Assembly: GCF_000165425.1 (NCBI RefSeq)
Contig: NW_001799040.1
Coordinates: 71,335 to 135,334 of the forward strand
DNA length: 64,000 bases
Direction of reading: 5' to 3'
Source: Paramecium tetraurelia
Lineage: Eukaryota; Ciliophora; Oligohymenophorea; Peniculida; Parameciidae
Shown here: piece after piece, positions 48,801 through 60,247 of the stretch
Layout of the letters: each line of letters opens with the position of its first letter
Numbering within the stretch: the stretch's first letter is position 1
Translations under genes and position numbers: made by a program
Notes under the pieces: generated by a model
What the model was told of the DNA's origin: nothing
Seen by the model: only the letters and a program-made list of their open reading frames with translations
The model's database searches: none

Positions 48801-51800
48801 TGCTAATTTATTTAATAATTATATGAATTTTATTAAAAATATAAATCTCCAGATTAGGAAATGGAAATTGAAGATGATAAAAATCCAGACTTATAATTTA
48901 AAATTAATTAAGTTTGCAATCCCTTTTAAATTCTATTTAAAGATGATAATGAAACTATCATACTAGAATTAGAAAATATTTTAAGCAAATAATCAATCAT
49001 ACTTGACAAAAGAATAAATACTGTTTTAAATAATTATTAGCATTTTCTTTGGGAAAAACAAACCAAATTATTGTTATCCTTCTGCGAATCCAAATAAGAA
49101 ATGCAAATATAATTAATAGAAGCAGTACTTTCGAAGTCATTCACTTTGGATGAAAATGAATAAGCAAAATTAATTGATTTTTCAGAGATGTTCTATAATC
49201 AATAAAAAATTGTTATTTCTTTAAGTACCTAAATTGGAAACTATTTATTTCAAGTGCCTCTTCCCCAAGAATTAGAAGGATGGTTCTACTTATATGGCTA
49301 AGTAACTCTTAATATAAAAGGAGGAATCTGGGACCAAATGAAAATATATAATGTTTGGGTTACGATTGTAAAGAAGTATTTTGAAATTACAACAACACCA
49401 GAGTTTACATATGAAAGTCTAAAATTATTATAGGATGTTATTGTTATGTCACATATTCCTAAATAAGCATTGATTTGCGCAAATTTGGTCCAAAAAATAG
49501 CTTGTTTCAATGCCCTGGTTGATAAAATGAAAGATTATAACATAAGAAAATAGATATTCCTAGAAAAGAAGAAGTCAAAATAAGATTTATAAAAATTCAA
49601 ATAATGCTTTACAATTGCAGAAGCCAGATTATTGGATTAAGAGATCAAAACATGTAACATAGCGCATGACTTTATTTCGAAAGATTTCTATCAAGATTTT
49701 CAAAATCTTCATTAAATTTAAGAAGAATTTAGCAATTGTTCTTCTGAGGATATCTCTGCCCTTACAACTTTGTATTAGAGATTGATTTAATCATTTATTT
49801 AAGATTAATAATTAATGGAAGATTTGAAGATAAATATCTATTTATTGAAACTAAAAGAAATATTAAAAGGGAATAAATTAGTTGAATTATACAAAGCCAA
49901 AAAGCAATACAATAGCCTAATGTAATTGTTGCAATCTCGTAATTTGTAAATCCCAAATTTCATAATTGAATTAAATACTTTATTAAATATTGCTGAAAGA
50001 ATTTAAAATATAGCAAATAAGATCAAAAATAATCAACCCTATACATTTGAAGAATTATAATAATCTATACAAGATATAGATAAGATTCAAAATATCAATA
50101 TTGAGAGATCGTAAGATGTTGAGATTAGATATCATGAATGCCTTTAAATCTAAAATGAAATTCAAGAGATTGTTCAATCTCAAATTAAAACAAAGGAAGT
50201 TGTAGTTCAAAATATATTAGAAAAATTATAGAACTTACCTCTACCAGAAGAGAAGCAATTAGTGTAATCTTGGTTGAATTCTTTCGAATAACTGAAGTAA
50301 AGTTATTCCACATTAAGATAAACAATCTCAAAATAAAAAACAAATCCTAATAGTAAAGAATTGACTGATTTGATGAATAACTTTTAAAAGAAATACAAAG
50401 ACATAATGATAATATATTCTGATGCTGATCATTTTATTAGAGAATACTAGGAATTTAATAAGAAATTAGAATATATTGAAAATAATTTATAAACTGAATA
50501 GTCATTCAATGATTTTCATGATTTACTCAGCATATTTAGATGGGGGGATTAATATGAAAGAGTCAAAATTGCTATTTGGATTAAATAAGTCAATCAATTC
50601 AAGGAAAACCCATAATAAAAATGGGGATTTGCTTCGTTTAGAAATATGTTGAATCAAGGTTATGATATAATTGATTAAGCTTTAATGAATAATTAAAAGT
50701 TATCAATCGAAAAAATGAAGGTTCCATTAACTTATTTAGAATCAATCATGACTAAATTGATTGATTCAGTTGCAAGTGGATCATATTTAGATCCAAGTGG
50801 CGAAGGAAAAGTTGATGCTTTTTAATTGTAAATTGAACTTTAACATATTACTCAACATGATAAATTAGAAAGGTTAAGAGAATTGCAACCAAAAAAACCA
50901 TTTGAAGACATAAATTCATACTTTGATAAGAAATAAAAATAATAATATATGCGAAAGAAGAATCAATAGAGAGAGGAGAAAGAGGAACAAAATAATTAAG
51001 TTGACAGCATTAAGAAAGTCAAAAAATAGTAAACTAATGAAACGGTTACTTAATAATTAAGAGATGCAAAGAAAAAAGAATTATTATAAGTTATTTGGAG
51101 AAATCCAACATTATCAAATTTGAAGAATTAGGAATTCTATTAAGGCAAAATAAAGATTTTTGAAAATTAAGAGTTTGGCACTTTCAATACAAACAAGTCA
51201 AGTATTTATTATTATTTTATAATTTAGTGTATTTGGAGAGAATGGCAATACTCATTTAAACCTTTAAAGAATTGCAATAATTACCTAATTTTTCAAAAAG
51301 AATTGTTGAAAAAGGATTCAATATAGAATAGGTTAATTATGCAGTAAGAAAATATGAAACCAAGGCTCTTTTATAGATAGAAGAAAAGTTGATGTAAAGA
51401 CCGAATCCATCATCTTCATAATAATAAGATTACAACCCTCTAGCTCCAAATAAAAATAAAATAGTTGCTATTCAGCCAGTTAATTAGAAAAATGCTTAAC
51501 CTGTTGTTAAATAAGTGTAATCTAATTAAACACAATCTAAATTAACTAAGGAAGATGTTCTTAATTAAATTTTGAATGATTCATATCCTAACAATAAATT
51601 ATAATAATAGCAACTATAGTAATAATAATAAATCTAATCTCAATCCAAATCATTGTAGTTATAATAACAATAGCCTTAAACATTTTATAAATAATAATAA
51701 TTATAGCCTTAAATTATATAATTGTAATAAAAATCATTATAATAATAATAGTAGCCACCATAATAGTAACAATAATTATAATCATCTATTTTTGATAATA

Positions 51801-53092
51801 CTTATTCTGATTAGATCAAATAAACCTTTCAATATCAATCACAATAATCACTCTAATCATCATAATCATAACTTTAATAATAATCCTCGAAATCGTTGCT
51901 TTCTCCAAGCAGATCTATAAGTAAAGGAGTTAATGAATCCATTTCGTCTGATTTACCAGAATTGGAAGTTTTGAAAATGGAAAATCCAAATAAACCCATT
52001 TTGTATAATCCAGATGATGATGAACCAGACTAAAAAGTAATTGTATAAAAAATTGAAGTATATCAATTGATTATTTTAGGTGACTCCACTTAACTTTGGA
52101 GATAAAATCTTAAAAATAGGAAAGAGATATAGATTTAATATAAAAGATTAATAAGTATCTTGTGAATTTTACACTAATTCTTTGGATAATAAATTGAAAG
52201 AATTTCCTAAGTTTTCCAGTGAATTTAAACATTAAAAATTTTAACAATAAGATACAACATTACAATAGATGGAAAGATTAGCGAATAAAAACATGTAAAT
52301 AATTTTAGCAGGATGGGTGGTTCCAGAAAAATACACTGAGTTTGGTGATATTCTAAAGTTTAGTGAAATGTTAAGAAAAGATTAATCTTTCATATCATTT
52401 CCTTTAAGTGATTCATTTTATACTGTTGTATATTTAATGCATTACGATTAATTGTAAAACTCATAATTATTTGCAAATTTCAAATTGACAGAATTTGTAT
52501 CTGAATCACATTACTTAAAAAGAGACTTAGGAATCATTAAATTTTGGGGGAATTTGATCCCTAAATTATGCTTTGTAATAACTATAAAATAATAAACTGC
52601 AGCAATGATGTTGAGTAGTTTTAATCCTTTGCAGTACGATACAGCAAAGAATGTATTTAAGGTATTGGTTTTTCAATAATTATTAGTCTAAAGAGTTTTG
52701 CAAATGGGTTGAAGGTAAAATAAGTGAAGAGAAAGCAAGTAAGAAATTATAACAATCACAATAATTATTGTAATAGCAATAATAATAATAATAACAATAG
52801 CAACAGTAATAATAATAGCAATAATAATAATAATAAAAGTAATAATCGTAGTAATAATAATCATAATAGCAATAATAAATATAAACAGAATTAGAACCTG
52901 TGACTTCTGAAGAGGAAGACAATAATCAAATTAATAGTTAAAATGGTTAAAGCCATTTATTTGGTAATCCAAATTCCGAGGTAAGGGATAAGTTTATAAA
53001 AGTAGGAAAATGGATATGAATAATTGCTTGCGTTGTTACAATCAGATAAACAAATTATGGGGGAGCTATTTAAAAATAACAATATAGGATGA
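45890..53092 (+). CDS. giant PHD-finger and SPOC-domain chromatin protein
   Basis: About 2350 residues. N-terminal zinc fingers: a PHD (CDICAVGFESR, CYGCQLSCHLYC, CDKCKYSQ), an extended PHD (ICVVCNQKGGLKK, FVHPLCGLLSK, ICSYCKSQ, GCNTYAHIYCIV) and a third PHD (EEMVQCETCMEWYHDKCLRQ, YFCPFCNQW). A long helical region follows from about 47200 to 51000. Then come Gln-rich tracts and a SPOC-like domain (GKRYRFNIKDQQVSCEF, IILAGWVVPEKYTEFGDI, ISFPLSDSFYTVVYLMH). PHD fingers read histone marks; SPOC domains bind phosphorylated partners such as the Pol II tail. The order recalls DIDO/PHF3 proteins, but a TFIIS-like middle domain was not confirmed. Introns include 78 nt (45926-46003) and several of 25 nt; the last 25-nt ones lie near 52660 and 52981. 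Confidence 0.85.
45926..46003 (+). other. 78-nt intron, unusually long
   Basis: GTAGGTGTG...ATCTATAG follows the twelfth codon of the PHD/SPOC gene. Removal joins DIS to FITNQIRKI. It is about three times the usual intron length in this window. Confidence 0.5.
51598..51785 (+). repeat. glutamine-rich tract coded by TAA/TAG/CAA
   Basis: A run of TAA, TAG and CAA codons encodes mostly Gln within the PHD/SPOC gene. Because TAA and TAG are Gln, simple AT-rich trinucleotide repeats here are coding. Confidence 0.85.
52746..52880 (+). repeat. polyglutamine tract with (TAA)n runs
   Basis: About 45 nearly uninterrupted Gln codons, including runs of five TAA, between the SPOC-like domain and the acidic C-terminus (LEPVTSEEEDNN). 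In the standard code it would be all stops, which shows the code reassignment very directly. Confidence 0.88.
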
Positions 53093-53145
53093 ATTTGAAT
53101 ATTTTATAGAAAAATGAGATTATAATTAATTCGTTTTTAATATCA

Positions 53146-55642
53146 ATGTGTGTCGGTGACATATTAGGAATGTGCCTTGGTCCAATAGCAACGTGCACCA
53201 AATATCTATGTGGTGCTCTAGGACTGGGATTGGTATTTACAGCAGGGGCAGTTGGAATAGATTTGACGGCAGATTGGCCAATTATATTAATAATTCTTGC
53301 ATCAATATTAGCATTAATATGGTGTATAATGGCATACTTTGGGGGATTATAAGAAAGAGAGGATGAACCTTAACATTTAGCAAAATAATTTGAATTGATA
53401 TGTGAAACTTAAGAAATAGTGAGACAATATGAAGTATTCAATTAAATAATAATAGGTAAGGCATAACTACGCTAGTGAATTGGCTGATGGGTGCATTCAG
53501 ATATCAAATACAATAATAGGAATGTTCTTTACATAATTGATATACGCACTAATCTTATTGATTTTGTTTCTGTTGGCAACTGTATCAATATGAAAATATT
53601 TATGTAGATCTGGTTCATTCCAGTTGGAACTAAAGCAGGATTCATAGTAGGTTTATTTTTTGGATTTGTATCAATAACAATAATTGCTTGGACAGCATAC
53701 ACATTTGCAGGTCGATCTATATGTAAGGTGATAACAACTGCAATTTAAAATAAATGGGAGCTATATGATTTCATGTATACTGTAGGATTTGGTGTGGTTC
53801 TGATGTGCATAGCATCCATCTATTTCATTTTCTTAATATTATTCTTTTTATTTAGAAGTTTGTAAGGATTAAGCAATGATAACAAACCACAAGATAAATT
53901 ACAGTTGATGGGTGTTTGCTGCTGTGGCTATGCTTTGGGAATAATAGTTTGCGCATTTATATATAGAGAATCAACCAGCATTTTGGGTAGAAGTATATTT
54001 AATGCCATTGATGGATTGGTGAAATGCGATAGAAACCTAAGTTTCAATAACCCCTATATTTCATCACCCACTAAATTATTATATGTGATTTCAAATATAA
54101 TCAGTACATAAGTAGTAAATTTGTTGGACTCAGCTATATGCATAGCAGTATTAACAGTTGGAGGATTTTTAATATTCTCTAATTCTGAAGAAGTAGCGAA
54201 AGAAAATATTACTTGGAAATCATTGTTGGCTCCAACATTGTACTTTTGTGTAAATGTCTTTTGTGCAGTGATAGTATAGACATTGAAGAGTATGATTTGG
54301 GATAATGAAGTAGTGAGATTCACTAAATTGAACATCAGGCAATAAGTGTTGATTACTCATTTAATGACATTATTAATCTTCTTTTTCATGCCTATGGTTA
54401 CAATCTTAAAGTAGTTTTCTTTAAAAGGAGTTGAAGCACCTGCAACATTGGCTAAGGAAGACATTACAATTAGAAAGATCACTTATTGTTGTATTTTGGG
54501 TCAATTAAGCAATTTAGTATTATTAACAATAGGAGAATGGATGACATCGCATGGTTGCCAACCAGTTAGAAATTTGGTACATATTTTAATTTATTAAGAG
54601 GCATTATCATCATCTGAAAGAATATTAACACAATCATACAATTATGCAACATTTCTTAGTGCTTCTGGTCAAATAATTATTGTATTAACCTTAGGAATAA
54701 TAGCAACAGCTGCACACGCATTAGCTGGATACGCAGGCATTTTAGCAGCTGCTGCTGGGTTCTTAATCAATGTATTGATAATAGTTCCTCTTTATTACAT
54801 TGGATCTATCTCTTAAGATGGTGCTAAACTATGTGTTGCATCTCATGTTACCTAAGTCGTATCTGAGAGATTTACCAAAATGGCTTGGGCAGCTAGAAAT
54901 TATATGATCTACCTAAAAGTCACAAATGCTGGTTCAGCCATTTTATTAGCATTAACCTTCCTTGGAGGAGCACTTTATCTATTTAAAGTCGACAATAATC
55001 CATTGATAGATTTTAATGGTATTTTTGGAATTCTCTTTGGAATTGGATTGGCATTCCTTGTCAAGGGTATGACTGTTGGTTCTGTGATATCAATATCTAG
55101 AATATTTGATCTTAATATTTATGAGAGTGGAATTGCTGCAGAAATAGCAAAGAGAAATACTATCACATTAAATAGATATTTTGATAGTAAACATTTACTG
55201 GCAATCATTTGGGTCTTCATCATTACAATTACTGACACAATACTATTATTTATTTTTGCATATTTCTTTGGCAAAAGAGGAACGCCAGGATTTCTTTTAG
55301 GACATACAATTATTATACTATTTTTGATGTGTTATTCAATTATTAACGGAACTGTTATGAAATAAAGCCGTTATTACAATGAAGGTATACTATCAATCAC
55401 TAATTTCAAGTTGATGATAAATTATCAAAAAGAGGAAAAATTTATTAATCCTGTGTTTAAGGAGATATGCTAGCTACTGTTGTTGAAGAAAGCACAGCAA
55501 TTCCTCTTATTGTTTACTTATTATATAACACCATTCTTGTTACGTGTGCCTATCCATTCTTTGGAGGTGAAGGGTATATATATTTATTATATTATTTAGA
55601 GATTTGTTTGTGGAAAAAGCAACAGAAACTAAGTTTTTCTGA
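53146..55642 (+). CDS. membrane pyrophosphatase-like protein lacking catalytic motifs
   Basis: About 800 residues, around 15 membrane spans. The order of landmarks follows H+-translocating pyrophosphatases: GFIVGLFFGFVSITIIAWTA with GRSICK (usual GA..S...G...M then NxRT), then GYALGIIVCAFIYRESTSIL. IGEWMTSHGCQPVRNL matches the usual EYYT...PV, followed by SISQDGAKLC and VTNAGSAILLALTFLGGALY. The final motif is VQGDMLATVVEES (usual GDTVGDPFKDT). The acidic clusters DVGADLVGKVE and DNVGDNVGD are replaced by Ser/Asn/Leu-rich sequence (RESTSILGRSIF; SFNNPYISSPTK). Pyrophosphate hydrolysis is therefore unlikely. Introns of 22, 26, 23 and 26 nt were placed. It could be a pseudoenzyme or transporter. 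Confidence 0.78.
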
Positions 55643-55659
55643 AAAATAATAAATAGAAG

Positions 55660-55866
55660 AAAATCAAAATCATTATTATTAATTAATTCTTTTTATCAAG
55701 CCTAAGATTTCTATTAACATTTTTTGCTAAATCACTCATCTCTTCCTTATTTCTATCTATTAATTTTGTTAATTTTTGCATTTAAATTATTTAGTTTTTT
55801 TAATTATTCTACTATTCTGTCATAATTAGCCACTCCTTCATCTCTACTCAAATCTACTTTGGTCAT
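55660..55866 (-). CDS. small coiled-coil protein
   Basis: Starts MTKVDLSRDEG. A 22-nt intron (about 55812-55833) is followed by LIDRNKEEMSDLAKNVNRN and LRLDKKN. The 3' end is not defined because the frame stays open into the antisense side of the neighbouring gene. The helical segment resembles a short coiled coil of SNARE-like or BLOC-like proteins, but no family can be named. It starts 50 bp from a divergent gene. Confidence 0.42.
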
Positions 55867-55916
55867 TTAATTGAAACACTTTATTGTTAGAATCAATTCT
55901 TTACGTCTTTATATAT

Positions 55917-56605
55917 ATGAATGATTTATAAGAAAACATCATTCCTGACTTTATAGGCGATAAATCTTTAGACTCTATTAAAAGTTTTCGCTTCTCAAAT
56001 AATTAAGGCAGATATTAAATTGGTATTGTTTTATTATTAAAAATGAGAATACAATGTTAATGCCGCAATTTCAAATTTCTATTCATTAAATTTAAATATT
56101 ATTATTGTTAAGAACTCTATTTATTTTATCGTTAATTTATGAATAACGATTTATGCCTCTTGATTAGACAAGTCAGAATGCCGATGAGAATACAAATCCC
56201 TAAGCAGAAGAAATAACCTGTATTTCACAAAAAAAGCCTACACTATCCCAGACAAAATTTACTCTGATAAAGAAATCATGGAATTGTATTTTTGCTAAGC
56301 TAATTTAGATATTATAAAAAATTTATTAAGGTCGATATTGATGATTCCATTGCTCTAGAAATAATACAAACAGATGACTTTATTAATTGTAATATCAATA
56401 TCAAATTAGGGACGTTAAATACAAAATGATGACGATTTAATCTTTAGAAGAAATTAATTAGATTATCATTAATAAACTATGGGATGATTTCTAATTGCTA
56501 TCCTTAGAATGCAAAATGAAATAAATCAGGCAAAAGATGAATGATACATTAAATAATTTTACAAGTAATTGTTAGATTCTATAATAAAAACTGAAGTAAT
56601 TATGA
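55917..56605 (+). CDS. hypothetical protein, intron positions uncertain
   Basis: Starts MNDLQENIIPDFIGDKSLDS. Later pieces are QNADENTNPQAEEITCISQK, IDDSIALEIIQTDDFINCN and SLEEINQIIINKLWDDFQLL, ending QILQQKLKQL before TGA at 56603-56605. The pieces lie in different frames, so at least two introns are present. Composition is good for coding. No domain recognised. About 190-220 residues expected. Confidence 0.5.
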
Positions 56606-56869
56606 ATTATTTTACATTTTACATATGAAATATTTATTCTAAATGAAAACTCTAATTTTAGCAATCATATTTTATTTTAAAACAACGTTGTAAATATCAA
56701 TACATAGGAAGATCTTCATTAAAAAAAGTCTCATTTTATTAATACATCCATTATATTTCTGACCTTGAAATGCTATTAATTACAGTATACTTTTACATTT
56801 CTGTTCTGATTATATGATTTCCACTTTAGGTTTCTCACTAATTCTTGTAATATCCATTTTAGAGCTATT

Positions 56870-57109
56870 TCATAAATAAACAATTTATAATATTTCTTAC
56901 TCAAAGTTAATGTTCACATTATCAACTTCCATTTTGACAAATACTCTCTAATCCTCATTATAACTAAGATTTAATCTTAATCCATAGTTAAATCCAATTC
57001 TTTTTCTAAATTATTGTTTAATAACTTTTATTAATTCAGCTCTGATATTATTTCTTCTATTTGAGATTTTTCCTTAGAAGCTCAACATATTCTCATTAGA
57101 TTTTATCAT
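56870..57109 (-). other. possible short minus-strand gene
   Basis: MIKSNENMLSFQGKISNRR and GFNYGLRLNLSYNEDQRVFV form one open frame of about 79 codons to TGA at 56870. The same frame continues protein-like beyond the TGA. It may be a 5' part of a larger gene or chance. The rest of 56606-57724 shows nothing supportable. Confidence 0.3.
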
Positions 57110-57724
57110 TTGATGGTAAGCTAATAATCAATAATTAAATTCCATTTTCCATATTGCTACTTTAAAAAAAAGCAAAATGGAGTCAACTCTTTATACATAA
57201 TGTTAATTCCATTTTTTTCATATTTTATCAAACTTATTCTGATTTATGAAAGGGGGAAGTGATAGTAAAAACTGATTATAAGAGAAGAAATTCTCAGATC
57301 TTTAACTTTTATGATAGAATTATTATATAGCATAATAAATTGGTGTGATTTTGTGTTCTAATCAATAGAAGATGGGACTAAATTTTTGAAATAATTTGGT
57401 TGAATTATAAAGATGGATAATTATTAAACTCTACCGTTCCAAAATACACTTCCTATTATTCAAAATTCTCTTAAATTGTCACCATTTCAAAGAATAATTA
57501 AGATAAGCTGAAGAGCCATCAAATAAGAATCGAAATTGATATTTGCTAAGTCATTTAGTATGTTTTTCTTAATTCTTTTTCTTTGTTAAAAAAATATTAA
57601 CACCAGTCTTGCAGTGGTTAATGATATAAGAAAAATTCTTCATTGATGATAATTTCTTTTCTGAAAGACCATTATTGACTATCCATTATTTTATCATTTT
57701 TAAATTCATTAAAAATATAAAAAA

Positions 57725-58377
57725 ATGTTACAAAAAGCACTTAAAGCTTTTTCAAGAGTTTCAGCCAAAATTGATTACACCAAGGACTACTATAAAATAT
57801 TAAAGCTTCCTCCTTAGGCTGACCAATCCTAAATTCGAATCCATTACTATCAATTAGCGAAGAAGTACCATCCAGATTCATAAACACCAAACAGTGAAAA
57901 ATATTAAAATGTATAAGAGGCATTCAGAGTAATATATTCAAAATTTTATATCAATAGATTTTATCTGATTTAGAATATAGGCAAAAATACGACTAAAAAC
58001 GAGTAGTCAATTCAGATACAGCAAGGTAAACTGATTAAAAAGAGAAAAATGATAATAATACACATGTAGGATATTTTGACTAGATGAGCTAATAATAATT
58101 TGAGAAGAAAGATGATGACATATGGAAATTAAAGATTACTGTTAAATAAGGATAAATTCAACATAATTACTATTTTAGTGAAACAGAATTAAAGGAAAAA
58201 TCAATTAACTGCTCAGAGTTTGAGAAAGTCACTTCTGATTTAATTACTAATCTCAAATTGAATCAAGCATCAATTGAAGAATATAAAAATTCATCCTTCT
58301 CTTCAACCTCCGTTTTGAAAAAAGTGGCTGAAATAGCATTTTTAATAATGGCAATCTTTGTTTCAAAAAAGAAATGA
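57725..58377 (+). CDS. J-domain co-chaperone, probably organelle membrane
   Basis: 207 residues with one 29-nt intron (57929-57957). The J domain is TKDYYKILKLPPQADQSQIR, then YYQLAKKYHPDSQTPNSEKY with the HPD motif, then EAFRILSDLEYRQKYDQ. HPD stimulates Hsp70 ATPase. The first 15 residues (MLQKALKAFSRVSAK) are basic and suit a mitochondrial presequence. The C-terminus (VAEIAFLIMAIFVSKKK) is a single hydrophobic segment with a basic end, so a tail anchor is likely. No Gly/Phe or zinc domain, so it is a type III J-protein. Length is typical for that group. Confidence 0.92.
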
Positions 58378-58419
58378 GGTATATATTACACATTAGAGTA
58401 CATATATTTACTTACTTAT

Positions 58420-58860
58420 GACTATTCTACTTCATATAGAAGTATATTATTGTTTTCAATTTTGATTTTTCATTAAATTTAAAGACAATTCTTATTCATA
58501 TTTTTGAAATACACTCTTACCGAAAATAAATCTATAAAATTTTCTTAATTTCAAGCTCATCACACATTACATTAACAATAGATTACCCTTACAATCAAAT
58601 TGTGATGGAAAATAATTTGAAAATTTGATTTTTGTTTGGTCTTTATAAAATTGGAGGTTTGCCAATAAGGAATCACTAAATTATTTAATCAAAATTCTGG
58701 TATTTTGCAATAAAAGGTAACTATTCTAATTGATGAAAAATAGGGCTTAAGTTATGTATAATTAAACACAATAATAAAAAAATGATATCATAAATTTGAA
58801 ATTCCTCCTTATCTGTTAAATAATGCATATTGATTCGATGGAATTTATAGAATAAATATG
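58420..58860 (+). other. possible short gene, unresolved
   Basis: A frame including ANKESLNYLIKILVFCNKR joins through a 27-nt GT...TAG (about 58716-58742) to VMYNQTQQQKNDIINLKFLL and ends at TGA near 58860. A competing frame upstream (ITLTIDYPYNQIVMENN) also looks acceptable. No domain; start not defined. Confidence 0.3.
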
Positions 58861-59689
58861 AAAGATATATGATTAATTTCATTAATATATATAAATGAAA
58901 TTTAATAAATTAAAATTATATTTTTAGGAATAATGATTTTAGAAGGATATGAATAAGAAATTTCTCAATGGATTTAATTTTTTTTATATACTTTTCAATT
59001 CAATTCGAAATGGATATATGATTAAATTTAATAATCTATTATGGATTGAATTACTTAAGATATTTCATAGCCTAAATATAATTAATATTACATTAATATA
59101 TAAATATAAAGATTTATTAATGTTGATTAGGTTAAACAAAAGTTAGTATGATTACTTGTTATTATTTGAAATTTGATTTTAATCACAGATTTTTCTGAAT
59201 AGAATTCAAATTTATAAAAAATATCATGTCTTGCTATTCTCGACTTTAAACAACAAGATTATTATAATTTTTTGAATATTCATTTACAACATGTATTACT
59301 ATACTATATTTCTATAATAAAACTCAATGTTTTAAATCATCTCATTGTTAAAAGAATTACTTTGCGAAGTAAATATCTATGTTACAGTTAGTATAGATCT
59401 TCTAATATATTAAAGGAAATATAAAAAATATAAGGACCACCAAGAACAATATAATAAATTTGTAATTTTATTAAGTTTGTGGTAAAAAAAGATTATTCAA
59501 AACTAATAAAATAGTATATAACAGTATATAATTCAACCAATATAATGATACTTTCTACTAAATTTCAAAAGCCTAGAATTACTTTAAGAAAATCTCAAAT
59601 TATATCATATGTTAGTATGTTGAATACAATAAGTAAATTTGAAATATCTCGAAAATCTTCTCAAAGACAAGCATAAATTAATAATTCAA
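58861..59689. other. mostly gene-free AT-rich stretch
   Basis: About 830 bp. One open frame near 58949-59173 is composed almost only of Asn, Ile, Leu, Lys and Phe and is what AT-rich random DNA gives under this code. No repeat seen. Confidence 0.4.
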
Positions 59690-60247
59690 ATGAAAATAGT
59701 TAATGTGAATATATTTCTAATTTGGATGCTTGCCTATCTAACTTGTGTTAAAGGTTAATGTAATGAAATAACAGATCAAAGGTAGTGTAATGAAAATGAA
59801 CAATGCGAATGGGATTATTGGTCACCTTCAAAATGTCAAAACATTTGCAATCAATTGAAGAATCAAAATGAATGCAACTTTGCAGCAAACTGTAAGTGGG
59901 TAGCAAGTTCATCCTCATGTTTCATCAGAAAATGCACAGAAGAATTGTAATAGGATAGATGTTGTCAAATAGTATTTACTACAATAAATTAGGTTGCTTG
60001 TTCTTGGAGAAATAACTAATGTTGGGACTCATCATGTGTTACATTGTAGGCTAGCGAGGCTGGTAAATGTGCCAATTCATACTGCATTTGGGATCAGAAA
60101 AGAAAGCTTTGCTATGATAAAAAATGCTCAGACTATTCTAATTAATATGATTGTGATCAAATATCATTTTGTAGTTGGTTTAAATACAAATGCATAGACG
60201 ATGGTAATAACAAGATTGATTATCAAAATGGTGAAGAATAATGTTGA
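59690..60247 (+). CDS. secreted cysteine-rich repeat protein
   Basis: About 178 residues after a 21-nt intron near 59969. The signal peptide is MKIVNVNIFLIWMLAYLTCV. The mature part has repeated units of the form C...W....C...C (for example QCEWDYWSPSKCQNIC, NCKWVASSSSCFIRKC, ACSWRNNQCWDSSC, YCIWDQKRKLCYDKKC). This is the style of Paramecium surface antigens and related cysteine-rich secreted proteins, though it is far shorter than an immobilisation antigen. No GPI-type C-terminus is seen. It is likely exported and disulfide-linked. Confidence 0.8.

Noticed and set aside
51576-51920. Asn/His-rich frame in the Gln tract.
   Set aside because: Out-of-frame reading of the Gln-rich repeat; the giant gene frame runs through it.
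52683-52922. Minus-strand Tyr/Cys-rich frame.
   Set aside because: It is the antisense of the polyglutamine tract in the PHD/SPOC gene.
58949-59173. Open frame of about 70 codons.
   Set aside because: Composition is almost only Asn, Ile, Leu, Lys and Phe with no motif; typical of random AT-rich sequence under this code.
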